DNA from: Streptomyces sp. NBC_00443
GTDB taxonomy: Bacteria; Actinomycetota; Actinomycetes; Streptomycetales; Streptomycetaceae
Reading direction: 5' to 3'
Length of the DNA: 64,000 nt
Assembly: GCF_036014175.1 (NCBI RefSeq)
Contig: NZ_CP107917.1
Location: forward strand, 8,122,001 to 8,186,000
Positions within the stretch are counted from its first letter, which is position 1; every line of letters starts with the position of its first letter. The position numbers were made by a program, and so were the translations under genes. Below the pieces are notes generated by a model. It did no database searches, was not told where the DNA came from, and saw only the letters and a program-made list of their open reading frames with translations. This document shows, in pieces, positions 51,099 to 58,727 of the stretch.

Positions 51099-51420
51099 GA
51101 CTGGATCGTCGCGGTGGACTCCGCTGTCGTCCGCGCTCACCAGCACGCGCCGACAGCCGCTGCCGGTCCCTGGCCTTCTGCATGACGCCGGGCCAGGCGG
51201 GTGACGCACCCGCGTTCCCCCAGGTCATGGCCCGCTTACGGGACCCTCGGCCGACCGGACGGCCAGGGACGACACCAGAGGCGGTCCTGGCGGACAAGGC
51301 CTACTCATCCCGCGCCATCCGCACCAGCCTGCGGCGCCGCGGCATCCGGGCAGTTAGACCGCCACCATCTACCTGGCCGCGCTCCATCTCGCAGGCATCT
51401 TGATCTGGTCCGCACGCTGA
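51099..51420 (+). mobile_element. Decayed IS5-family transposase
   Basis: Three fragments of one transposase in different frames. First WIVAVDSAVVRAHQHA at about 51102-51149 (first catalytic Asp in VDS). Next MTPGQAGDAPAFPQVMARLR, then TTPEAVLADKAYSSRAIRTS and RRRGIRAV to about 51357 (second catalytic Asp in ADKAYSS). Last TIYLAALHLAGILIWSAR to a TGA at 51420. The N terminus, the conserved middle with the final Glu and the inverted repeats are missing; at least two frameshifts or deletions. It abuts the 13-bp array after mltG. Confidence 0.85.
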
Positions 51421-51517
51421 CGCGAAGTCGCCGTGAGGACAGAATGATCGCGTGCTTCCTCCTCGACTGCTGTGGTGTGATCCTCGGCCCATCCCGCCGT
51501 TCAACCGGCAGGAGCCG

Positions 51518-51793
51518 GTGACGCAGATCGTCCGTGACCCCGGCTTCTACGAGCCCGCTGATGAGGACGACTGCACGGTGTTCTGGTACTTCTGCCAGTC
51601 CCATGACCGCGTCTACTGGCAGGAGGCTTGCGGAGAAGGGCCCCATCTCGTGGTCTTGCACTGCAAAGAGCACGGGTCCGAGAACATGTGGCCACAGCCG
51701 CGCATGCTGATGTTCCCCGAGGGGTTCGATCCCCTCCTGAGCGACGCGCAACTGGACTGGGTGCGGGCAGAGGACGACGCCGTCCAAGCATGA
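51518..51793 (+). CDS. Small hypothetical protein
   Basis: A 91-residue protein with a globular, aromatic-rich composition: TQIVRDPGFYEPADEDDCTV, FWYFCQSHDRVYWQEACGEG, LVVLHCKEHGSENMWPQPRM, ending PLLSDAQLDWVRAEDDAVQA. No family recognised. GTG 51518 follows AGGAG closely (3 nt); the frame is open from 51452. It lies directly after transposase debris, so it may be acquired DNA. Confidence 0.5.
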   Translation: MTQIVRDPGFYEPADEDDCTVFWYFCQSHDRVYWQEACGEGPHLVVLHCKEHGSENMWPQPRMLMFPEGFDPLLSDAQLDWVRAEDDAVQA

Positions 51794-52107
51794 TCCGAAA
51801 ATGATCCGAAAGAGATGCTCCAGGCCCTGCGACGCGGCGCGGCATGTGAGTGCGGCCTGGCCCATTCGCGACCTCAGTGCCACGGCGTGCCCGCCCGGCT
51901 CCGACCGGTGCCTCAGTCGGACGTGCACCGGCGGGAAGGTTGCCCTGGCGGGGCGTCACGCGGGGACCGGCCCGCCGCATCATCAGGGGCGGCTGGCTCG
52001 CCCACCCTGCACCGTTCGGCGCCACGGGCCGGCGCGCGACACGCCTGTCGGAGGGCTTCCCCGGCGGGATGCCACGCCGCGGACCCCGATACGCCCGCCC
52101 CACCCCG
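51794..52107. other. 314-bp gap with an 11-bp duplication
   Basis: ATGATCCGAAA is repeated head to tail at 51790-51800 and 51801-51811, overlapping the end of the small hypothetical gene. Nothing else recognisable; open frames here are Arg/Pro-rich shadows. Confidence 0.6.
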
Positions 52108-53193
52108 CTACGCCGCCACAGGCTCCTCCGCCAGCAACCGCCTGATGTCCCGTACGGCCGCGCGACCGGCTCGGTTGGCGCCGATCGTGCTGGCGGAGGG
52201 GCCGTAGCCGACCAGGTGGATGCGGGGATCGGCGACTGCGCGTGTGTCCTCGACGCGGATGCCTCCGCCCGGCTCGCGCAGGCGGAGGGGGGAGAGATGG
52301 TCGATCGCGGCCCGGAAGCCGGTGGCCCACAGGATGACGTCGGCGTCCACGCGGCGCCCGTCGTTCCACTCCACGCCGTCCGGCGTGATCCGGTCGAACA
52401 TGGGCTGCCGGTCCAGGGTTCCGTCCGCGAGCCCCTGCCGGATGGCGTCGTTGAGAGGTAGACCCGTGACCGAGACGACGCTCTTCGGCGGTAGCCCCTG
52501 CCGGACCCGCTCCTCGACGAGCGCGACGGCCGCCCGGCCGAACTCCTCGGTGAAGGGACCCTCGCGGAACACGGGCGGGCGTCGCGTGACCCACGTCGTG
52601 GTGGCCGCGTACCGGGCGATCTCCAGCAGGTGCTGGGTTCCGGAGGCGCCGCCTCCCACCACGACGACCCGTTTCCCGGCGAACTCCTGTGGCCCGGGGT
52701 AGTGGGCGGTGTGCACCTGCCGTCCCCGGAACGTCTCCTGGCCGGGATAGCGCGGCCAGAACGGCCGGTCCCAGGTGCCGGTCGCGTTGATCAGCGCCCG
52801 CGTCGACCAGGGTCCCGCCGAGCTCTCGACGAGCAGCCGGCCATCCGGGCCCTCGCGTACGGCACGCACGTCGACGGGGCGCCGGACGCGCAGGTCGAAG
52901 GTCTGCTCGTAGCGGTCGAAGTACTCGGCGATTACCTCGGACGACGGCCGCTCGGGGTCGGCGTCGGTCAGTTCCATGCCGGGCAACGCGTGCATCCCGT
53001 GGACCTTGCCGTACGTCAACGACGCCCACCGGAACTGCCAGGCACCGCCCGGACCGGGGGAGTGGTCGAGCACGACGAAGTCGCTGTCCGGCTCGAAGCC
53101 GGTGCGCCGCAGGTGATAGGCGCTGGACAGTCCGGCCTGACCAGCGCCTATGACGACCACGTCGACGAAGTTGACCGCCTCGGCATCATTCAC
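52108..53193 (-). CDS. Flavin-containing monooxygenase-like FAD/NAD(P)-binding protein
   Basis: A 361-residue two-dinucleotide-binding-domain flavoprotein. FAD GxGxxG in VDVVVIGAGQAGLSSAYHL, the NAD(P) motif in RVVVVGGGASGTQHLLEIA, the linking LINATGTWDRPFWP, and a late VILWATGFRAAIDHLSPLRL with LVGYGPSASTIGANRAGR (flavin contact). This is the YUCCA/CzcO-like group, which oxygenates N or S atoms or ketones. GTG start at 53193 with weak context. A 9-bp repeat array lies upstream; the ssuA stop is 209 bp away on the same strand. Confidence 0.9.
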   Translation of the reverse strand: MNDAEAVNFVDVVVIGAGQAGLSSAYHLRRTGFEPDSDFVVLDHSPGPGGAWQFRWASLTYGKVHGMHALPGMELTDADPERPSSEVIAEYFDRYEQTFDLRVRRPVDVRAVREGPDGRLLVESSAGPWSTRALINATGTWDRPFWPRYPGQETFRGRQVHTAHYPGPQEFAGKRVVVVGGGASGTQHLLEIARYAATTTWVTRRPPVFREGPFTEEFGRAAVALVEERVRQGLPPKSVVSVTGLPLNDAIRQGLADGTLDRQPMFDRITPDGVEWNDGRRVDADVILWATGFRAAIDHLSPLRLREPGGGIRVEDTRAVADPRIHLVGYGPSASTIGANRAGRAAVRDIRRLLAEEPVAA

Positions 53194-53263
53194 GTTTCCA
53201 CTAACCGCATCGAGGCCGTGGATCTTCCCGAGGATCCGGAAGGCCCGGAAGGTCCCGGAGACT

Positions 53264-53343
<80 letters not shown>

Positions 53344-53402
53344 GAGAGATCAGCGCCCGCCCACGACCCGGGAGCTACCGTGGGGGAGACATTCGGCCAC
53401 TG

Positions 53403-54428
53403 TCACGAGCCTTCCGAGGGACGGGGCGTGGCGGTCGACGGCGGGAGGTCGCCGTTGAACCGGGTGTCGGTGAAGCCGCCGAAGTCGGCCTTGTCCGGGA
53501 TGAGCTTCAGGTCGGCGAAGGTGTCGACGATCTCCTGCTCGGAGGTGATGAGCGGCTTGTCGACGGCCACCGCGATCCGGGTGGTGTACGTCCGCTTCAC
53601 CGCGGCCAGCGCCACGTCCTCGGGCAGCCCGGTGTCCTTCGCCCAGACCTTCGCCCAGTCGTCCTCGTGCGAGTACACCCACTGCTGGGCCCGCCGCAGC
53701 CGCTCCAGATAGTCCTTGACGGCGGCGGCCTTCTTCTTGTCCTGCAGCGCGCTCGGCGCCGCCACCTGGAAGGTCAACCCATTGGTGATGCCGTCGCCGG
53801 TGGTCAGGACCCGGCCCTGCTTCGCCTTGAGCACCTGCGAGGTGTACGGGTCCCACACCGCCCACGCGTCGACCTTGCCGGAGGTGAACGCGGCCAGCGC
53901 GTCGGCGGGCTGGAGGTACTTGACCTTCACGTCGCTCAGGCTCAGCCCGGCCTTCTTGAGGGAGGCGACCAGCTGGTAGTGGGCGGAGGAACCCTGGGCC
54001 ACGGCGACGGACCTGCCCTTGAGCTGCGCCGTGCCGGACAGCTTCGAGTCGTTCGGGACGAGGATGGTGTCGCCCTTGGACGTGCCGTGCCAGGCCGCCA
54101 CCACCTTGATCTTCGAGCCCGCACCCGCCGCGAAGACCGGCGGCGTGTTCCCGACACCGCCTATGTCGACGGCGCCTGCGTTGACGGCTTCCAGAAGCGG
54201 CGGACCGGAGCTGAAGGTGGACCACTTGATCTTGTAGTCGAGGTTCTCCAGCTCTCCGGCGGCGCGCAGGATCGCCTCCGAGCCGCCCTTCTGGTCACCG
54301 ACGTTGAGGGTGAGCGAGCCCTGGCCGTCGGTGTCGGACCCCGCGCCGGCGGACGAGTTCCCGCCACAGGCCGTGAGCAGGAGCGCGAGGGGGAGGAGAA
54401 GCGCGGCGGGGACGAGACGTCGTCGCAT
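53403..54428 (-). CDS. ssuA: Aliphatic sulfonate ABC transporter, substrate-binding lipoprotein
   Basis: A 341-residue periplasmic-binding-type lipoprotein. Lipobox LLLTACGGNSS (Cys about 21). SsuA/NMT1-like domain: LTLNVGDQKGGSEAILRAAG, VDIGGVGNTPPVFAAGAGSK, IKVVAAWHGTSKGDTILVPN, GRSVAVAQGSSAHYQLVASL, GKVDAWAVWDPYTSQVLKAK. Binds an organosulfonate and passes it to SsuC/SsuB. ATG 54428. Last gene of ssuC-ssuB-ssuA, 26 bp after ssuB. Confidence 0.93.
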   Translation of the reverse strand: MRRRLVPAALLLPLALLLTACGGNSSAGAGSDTDGQGSLTLNVGDQKGGSEAILRAAGELENLDYKIKWSTFSSGPPLLEAVNAGAVDIGGVGNTPPVFAAGAGSKIKVVAAWHGTSKGDTILVPNDSKLSGTAQLKGRSVAVAQGSSAHYQLVASLKKAGLSLSDVKVKYLQPADALAAFTSGKVDAWAVWDPYTSQVLKAKQGRVLTTGDGITNGLTFQVAAPSALQDKKKAAAVKDYLERLRRAQQWVYSHEDDWAKVWAKDTGLPEDVALAAVKRTYTTRIAVAVDKPLITSEQEIVDTFADLKLIPDKADFGGFTDTRFNGDLPPSTATPRPSEGS

Positions 54429-54454
54429 GATGGTTCCGTTCCGGGGTGGTTGGT

Positions 54455-55249
54455 TCAGGCGGCTTCGGCGGCGGTGTCGACACCGAGTCGCTCCAGGAGT
54501 CCGGCGCGCAGTTCCGCGAACCGGGGGTCGGTGATGCCGCGGGGCCGGTCGAGGTCGATGCGCTGTTCGTGCGCGATCACCCCGTCGTCCATCACGAGGA
54601 CGCGGTCGGCGAGGAGCACGGCCTCCTCCACGTCGTGCGTGACGAGCAGCACCGCGCAGCTGCGCCGCTGCCACAACTCACCGACCAGGCGCTGGGCCTT
54701 GATCCGGGTGAGCGCGTCGAGCGCACCGAACGGCTCGTCGAGCAGCAACAGATCCGGCTCGCGGACCAACGCCCGTGCGAGGGAAGCCCGTTGGGACTCG
54801 CCCCCGGAGAGGGTCTTGGGCCAGGCGTCCGTACGGTGGTCCAGACCGACCTCCTTCAGCGCCTGCTCGGCGACGGCACGACCGGGCTTGCCCGGCAGGC
54901 CGAGCAGCACGTTGCGCCACACTTTCTTCCAGGGCATCAGTCGCGGCGCCTGGAAGGCGACGGCCTTGCGGCGAGGGACCAGGACGGTGCCCTCGATGTC
55001 GTGGTCGAGGCCGGCGAGGATGCGCAGCAGTGTGGACTTGCCGCAGCCGCTGCGGCCGAGGAGAGCGACGAACTCGCCGGAGAGGACGTCCAGTTGGAGG
55101 TCGTCGATGACGGTGCGCCCGTCGAAGGAGCGGGTCAGCCCCTCGACGTGCACGGCCGGGGTGGCTTGCGCGGTGGCCTGCACGGCCTGGGTGGTCGGCG
55201 CGGCCCCGGTGGCCGTGGGGCTCACCGGCCGGTGAACGTCGGTCGCCAT
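54455..55249 (-). CDS. ssuB: Aliphatic sulfonate ABC transporter, ATP-binding protein
   Basis: A 264-residue ABC ATPase. Walker A LLGRSGCGKSTLLRILAG, Q-loop AVAFQAPRLMPWKKVWRNVL (SsuB-like), signature TLSGGESQRASLARALV, Walker B LLLLDEPFGALDALTRIKA, H-loop LLVTHDVEEAVLLADRVLV. A Thr/Ala-rich N-terminal extension of about 30 residues may mean that the true start is internal. Overlaps ssuC by 28 bp. Confidence 0.95.
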   Translation of the reverse strand: MATDVHRPVSPTATGAAPTTQAVQATAQATPAVHVEGLTRSFDGRTVIDDLQLDVLSGEFVALLGRSGCGKSTLLRILAGLDHDIEGTVLVPRRKAVAFQAPRLMPWKKVWRNVLLGLPGKPGRAVAEQALKEVGLDHRTDAWPKTLSGGESQRASLARALVREPDLLLLDEPFGALDALTRIKAQRLVGELWQRRSCAVLLVTHDVEEAVLLADRVLVMDDGVIAHEQRIDLDRPRGITDPRFAELRAGLLERLGVDTAAEAA

Positions 55250-56112
55250 TGCAGCAGCAGCCTTTCGAGGGAGCGGACGATGAAGTCGGCGAGCAGGCCG
55301 AGGAAGGCGTAGACGACCAGGCAGACCACGATCACGTCGGTCCGCAGGAAGTCACGTGCCTGCACCATGAGGAACCCGATGCCGGAGTCGGCGTTGACCT
55401 GCTCGGCGAAGACGAGGGCGAGCCAGGCGATGCCGAGCGAGTAGCGCAGGCCGGTCAGGGCACCCGGCAGCGCACCGGGCAGTACGACGTGCCGTACGAG
55501 CCCCCACCTGGACAGCCCGAGGGACTCCCCGGCCTCGATCAACTGGGCGTCCACACCACGGATTCCGGCGTACACATTGAGGTAGAGCGGGAACGTCACG
55601 CCGAGCGTGATGATGGCGACCTTCGGCGCCTCGCCGATGCCGAACCAGATGATGAACAGCGGGATGAGCCCGACGAAGGGCACGGTCCGCAGCATCTGCA
55701 CGGGCGCGTCGACGAGGTCCTCACCGACCCTGAACAGCCCGGACAGCAGGGCGAGTCCGGTACCGACGACCGTGCCGAGGAGCAGCCCGAGCGCGACGCG
55801 CTGCAGCGAGGTGCCCATGGCGGACGGCAGCGATCCGTCGGCGATCAGATCACCCCCGACCTGCGCGATACGGCCGGGCGAGGCGAGCACGTCCGCGGTC
55901 AACACACCGGTGCTGCTGAGGAGTTGCCAGAGGGCGAGCAGCAGCAGCGGTCCGGTGGTGCGACGCAGCCAGCGAGGCACACGGGTGCGGCGGGAGGAGG
56001 TGGGGACGAGGGGGACGAGGTCGGGCGAGGGGCCCTCGGTGGTGCTGGATAGGTCGGCTGTATCCGAAATATCGGATTTCAGCGGGCCGGGCGGGGCATG
56101 GCTGATGGTCAT
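55222..56112 (-). CDS. ssuC: Aliphatic sulfonate ABC transporter, permease
   Basis: A 296-residue binding-protein-dependent permease, six TM helices. N-terminal hydrophilic tail, then LLLLALWQLLSSTGVL, the TM core LQRVALGLLLGTVVGTGLAL and FVGLIPLFIIWFGIGEAPKV, EAA-loop GIRGVDAQLIEAGESLGLSR and LGIAWLALVFAEQVNADSGI. ATG 56112 with GGAG (ctggagcatc) upstream. First structural gene of the operon, 190 nt downstream of a Cys-ending leader peptide. Confidence 0.94.
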   Translation of the reverse strand: MTISHAPPGPLKSDISDTADLSSTTEGPSPDLVPLVPTSSRRTRVPRWLRRTTGPLLLLALWQLLSSTGVLTADVLASPGRIAQVGGDLIADGSLPSAMGTSLQRVALGLLLGTVVGTGLALLSGLFRVGEDLVDAPVQMLRTVPFVGLIPLFIIWFGIGEAPKVAIITLGVTFPLYLNVYAGIRGVDAQLIEAGESLGLSRWGLVRHVVLPGALPGALTGLRYSLGIAWLALVFAEQVNADSGIGFLMVQARDFLRTDVIVVCLVVYAFLGLLADFIVRSLERLLLQWRPTFTGR

Positions 56113-56190
56113 GATGCTCCAGGGGAGGAGAACGGCAGGTGAGGAGACGCGCCGTGCCGCGGTCCCGCCGCGCCGGATGCCGGTCAGGCC

Positions 56191-56238
56191 ATCAACCGGT
56201 CAGGGCATCAACCGGTCAGGGCATCAACCGATCAGGAC
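56191..56238. repeat. Three 16-bp ACCGGT-containing units in the ssu leader
   Basis: ATCAACCGGTCAGGGC twice, then ATCAACCGATCAGGAC; a partial fourth (CCGGTCAGGCC) precedes them at 56180-56190. ACCGGT is self-complementary, so in RNA any two units can pair, giving alternative hairpins between the leader peptide and ssuC. Confidence 0.9.
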
Positions 56239-56302
56239 ATCTGGCGTGCGGGCAGGGGGATGTGCAGGCGCGAGGAACGCGGAGGGAAGTGAGGAAAGGG
56301 CG

Positions 56303-56386
56303 TCAGCAGCCGCGGCGACACGCGGCGGAGGCCACCCGCAGCAGGTCGATGTGACCGCGCGTGGTGAGCAGGGCTGAACGCAACAT
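56303..56386 (-). CDS. Cys-ending leader peptide of the ssu operon
   Basis: A 27-residue ORF starting MLRSALLTTRGHIDLLRV and ending ASAACRRGC, then TGA. This matches the actinobacterial leader-peptide family found upstream of sulfur-assimilation operons: a conserved LTTRGHIDLLRV-type body and Cys codons at the very end. Expected role is ribosome-mediated attenuation, with ribosomes stalling at the terminal Cys codons when cysteinyl-tRNA is short and exposing an antiterminator for ssuCBA. It lies 190 nt upstream of ssuC on the same strand, with the ACCGGT repeats between. No obvious ribosome site, so it may be leaderless or nearly so. Confidence 0.9.
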   Translation of the reverse strand: MLRSALLTTRGHIDLLRVASAACRRGC

Positions 56387-56530
56387 GCCGCTGAAAGTAG
56401 CCAGATGGCGTCGTGACGGTCAACGGTGTCTCGCGAAGTGGACCTCGGGTATCACGGCCCGGCCGTCACTCAGCCGCCCCCGCACGTGTCCTCGCGCGTG
56501 AACTCCGGTGGATGGGCGAGGATGGAGAAC

Positions 56531-56953
56531 ATGTCAGACGCCTTCACCACCCGAGTTCTGAACGTCGCCTCCGGCTCCTCGGAGCGGGTCGTGGATGTCA
56601 CCCGCGAATGCGAGGCCTTCCTGCGGGACGTGGCCCCGGGCCGCGACGGCCTGCTGAACATCTTCGTGCCGCACGCCACAGCCGGTATCGCGATCATCGA
56701 GACGGGCGCCGGCAGCGACGACGACCTCCTGGCCGCCCTGCACACCCTGCTCCCCGCCGACGACCGCTGGCAGCACCGCCACGGCAGTCCCGGCCACGGC
56801 CGCGACCACGTCCTCCCGGCCATCGTCCCGCCGCATGCGACGCTGCCGGTGCTGAACGGGCAACTGGAGCTCGGGACGTGGCAGTCGGTGTGTCTCGTGG
56901 ATACGAATAGGGATAATCCGAGCCGTCAGGTGCGATTGAGCTTCATGGGGTGA
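56531..56953 (+). CDS. YjbQ family protein (UPF0047)
   Basis: A 140-residue protein of the secondary thiamine-phosphate synthase enzyme YjbQ family. Seen: DVTRECEAFLRDVAPGRDGL, LNIFVPHATAGIAIIETGAG, GSPGHGRDHVLPAIVPPHAT, LELGTWQSVCLVDTNRDNPS. His/Glu residues in FVPHATAG, RDHVLPA and PPHATL form the presumed metal site. ATG 56531 with GAGG 9 nt and GGAG 3 nt upstream gives the normal family length; ATG 56522 or further upstream is possible. Physiological role uncertain. Confidence 0.9.
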   Translation: MSDAFTTRVLNVASGSSERVVDVTRECEAFLRDVAPGRDGLLNIFVPHATAGIAIIETGAGSDDDLLAALHTLLPADDRWQHRHGSPGHGRDHVLPAIVPPHATLPVLNGQLELGTWQSVCLVDTNRDNPSRQVRLSFMG

Positions 56954-56955
56954 AC

Positions 56956-57470
56956 CGAACGGGACTGTCCTGGCGACCGTCTGCCCGCTTGTCGGCGGGC
57001 GGGGCTCGGGCCCTCCTCGTAACGGCCGCAGCCCTCCGCGACCAGGCGCTTGCCCATGGCGGTGATCAGCGGGTCGCGGCGGCAGATCTGGAAGGAACCG
57101 GCGCCCGGGAGCGCCTCGTACTCGGGCCGGGGCTGGGGCCGGGGGTCGGAGCCTCCGCCGCCGCCCGGCTTGCCCCGCAGGCGGTCCGCGATTCGGGAGC
57201 GCATGACGTCCATCGGGAGCCGCGCGGGTCCTGCTTGCCCGGCTCCCACTCCTCGTGGCCGATGACGGAACGTTCGCTCCAGCCGTGGTGGCGGCAGATC
57301 GCGGCCGAGACCTTCTCGATGACCAATCACAAGAGGGTGTTGTCCCACCAGCGGTAGGGACGCTTCTGCACGTCGAAGGGGATCTTCAGGTAGGCCTCGC
57401 CCTCGTGGTACGGCTTCTCCTCGCAGCAGTGCACGGGCTTGTTGGTCCTGCGGTCGGTGACCCACCGGCC
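56956..57470 (-). pseudogene. Decayed lysin-type peptidoglycan amidase / PG-binding protein
   Basis: Pieces of one minus-strand protein in order: a proximal stretch GRWVTDRRTNKPVHC to RPYRWWDNTLL ending at a TGA near 57327; then, beyond it in the same frame, VIEKVSAAICRHHGWSERSV and IGHEEWEPGKQDPRG (the amidase HxEWxPGKxDP motif); then a frameshift to MDVMRSRIADRLRG, a Gly/Pro linker, YEALPGAGSFQICRRDPLIT and AMGKRLVAEGCGRYEEGPSP, which is the PG-binding tail usual for Streptomyces/phage lysins. At least one stop and one frameshift. The 5' end is replaced by the DUF2690 gene of the opposite strand. Confidence 0.75.
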
Positions 57471-57948
57471 GGTGACGAACTCCGGCGCGTCGCGCGGGGC
57501 GTCGGCGGAGTCCCCCAAGGTCGGCCGGACGGCGCGGCGTGTGACGGCCCTCGTGGTCGGGACTGCCGTCGCCCTTGCGGTGGGGATGGTCTGGCTGCAG
57601 GAAGGGGAGGTGTCACCCGGTGAGGCCACGACGGTGTCGGTTCCGCCCCCGGGCTGTCGTGGACAGGCCTGCGAGGGCGGAGATCCGCAGAGCATGGCCT
57701 GCGGGCGGGATGCGCGCACGCTGGCCGGCTGGCGCACCCGCGCGGGAGCCGGGCTCGAGATCAGGTTCAGCGCGCGATGCGATGCGGCCTGGACGCGGAT
57801 CTGGCAGACCCGGGTCGGCGATCGCGTCGAGATCACCGCACCCGGAAGCCCGCCCCAACGGGCCGCCGTCGCCGACAAGTTCGACGCCAGGGGGTACCTC
57901 TTCACGCAGATGGTCCCGGCACGACAGCTCTCGGCGCTGCACGCCTGA
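57439..57948 (+). CDS. DUF2690 protein, probably 5'-truncated
   Basis: The C-terminal part of the XRE-DUF2690 family: a basic lead GRTARRVTALVVGTAVALAV with one TM helix, then an extracellular DUF2690 domain (GCRGQACEGGDPQSMACGRD, GAGLEIRFSARCDAAWTRIW, DARGYLFTQMVPARQL) with paired Cys. Full-length relatives carry an N-terminal helix-turn-helix in the cytoplasm; here nothing of it remains, and upstream DNA is antisense lysin remnant. The start (TTG 57439, or GTG 57472 or later) has no ribosome site. It may be a recombination-truncated gene that is not expressed. Confidence 0.6.
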   Translation: MLVLRSVTHRPVTNSGASRGASAESPKVGRTARRVTALVVGTAVALAVGMVWLQEGEVSPGEATTVSVPPPGCRGQACEGGDPQSMACGRDARTLAGWRTRAGAGLEIRFSARCDAAWTRIWQTRVGDRVEITAPGSPPQRAAVADKFDARGYLFTQMVPARQLSALHA

Positions 57949-58001
57949 CTCATGCCCGCGTCCGGTGACGCGCGCGAGTGCGTCGCGCCTTAGGGCCTCG
58001 C

Positions 58002-58619
58002 TCAGCGGCTGGCGGCGAGTGCCGAGAGGACGGCGCGGGTGAGGCGGGCGACGTAGGCGTCGTCGGTGGGTCCGCCGACCGCGAGCATCCTGAAGTACAA
58101 CGGGGCGCCGAACAGGTCGACGGCCAAGCCCATGTCGATGTCGGCCGGCAGCTCTCCGCGGTCGATCGCCTGGTGCAGCACCGTCGCCACCGCGGCGCGC
58201 CGGGGGGCGAGGACCGCCTCGTGGAGCGCGGCGCTCAGCGAGGGGTTGCGGGCCGACTCGGCAACCAGGTCGGGGACGATCCGGCCGACGAGTGGATGGC
58301 GGAGGTCGGCCATGGTGTCCCGGACGAACCGTTCGACGTCGTCGGGCAGTGATCCGGAGTCGGCCGTCGCGGGGAGGTGTTCGGCGGCGGCCTCGGAGAC
58401 CAGCTCCACGACCATCGCCTCCTTGGAGGGCCAGCGGCGGTAGAGGGCCGCCTTGCCGACGCGGGCCCGGCGGGTCACGGCCTCCATCGACATCCGGGCG
58501 AACCCGGTCTGGGCGAGCTCCTCGAACACCGCGCGCCTGATCGTCTCGGTCACGGACTCCCGCAGGACCGCGGAGCCCGTGGGCCTGCGGTCGACGTCGT
58601 CACGGCTGGTCGATTCCAC
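58002..58619 (-). CDS. TetR family transcriptional repressor
   Basis: A 205-residue TetR/AcrR regulator. HTH at about 25-70: IRRAVFEELAQTGFARMSME, AVTRRARVGKAALYRRWPSK. The ligand-binding helical domain follows (TMADLRHPLVGRIVPDLVAE, ALHEAVLAPRRAAVATVLHQ, MGLAVDLFGAPLYFRMLAVG), resembling TetR_C-type domains. ATG 58619. Divergent from the hydrolase-MFS-thiolase-ligase operon, with two palindromic operators between, so it likely represses that operon and itself. Confidence 0.94.
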   Translation of the reverse strand: MESTSRDDVDRRPTGSAVLRESVTETIRRAVFEELAQTGFARMSMEAVTRRARVGKAALYRRWPSKEAMVVELVSEAAAEHLPATADSGSLPDDVERFVRDTMADLRHPLVGRIVPDLVAESARNPSLSAALHEAVLAPRRAAVATVLHQAIDRGELPADIDMGLAVDLFGAPLYFRMLAVGGPTDDAYVARLTRAVLSALAASR

Positions 58620-58638
58620 TGCGGGAGATTAACACCGA

Positions 58639-58658
58639 ACGGAACGGTTGCGTTCCGT
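58639..58658. promoter_or_regulatory. TetR operator 1
   Basis: ACGGAACG GTTG CGTTCCGT: perfect 8-bp arms, 4-nt spacer, 20 bp upstream of tetR. Confidence 0.85.
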
Positions 58659-58686
58659 CCGGGCCGGGTGTACGTTCCGGCGCGAG

Positions 58687-58706
58687 ACGGAACGGCCCTG
58701 TTCCGT
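58687..58706. promoter_or_regulatory. TetR operator 2
   Basis: ACGGAAC GGCCCT GTTCCGT: perfect 7-bp arms with the same ACGGAAC/GTTCCGT half-sites as operator 1, ending 21 bp before the hydrolase ATG. Centre-to-centre distance to operator 1 is 48 bp. Confidence 0.85.
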
Positions 58707-58727
58707 TCCATCTCGAAAGGGGTCCCG

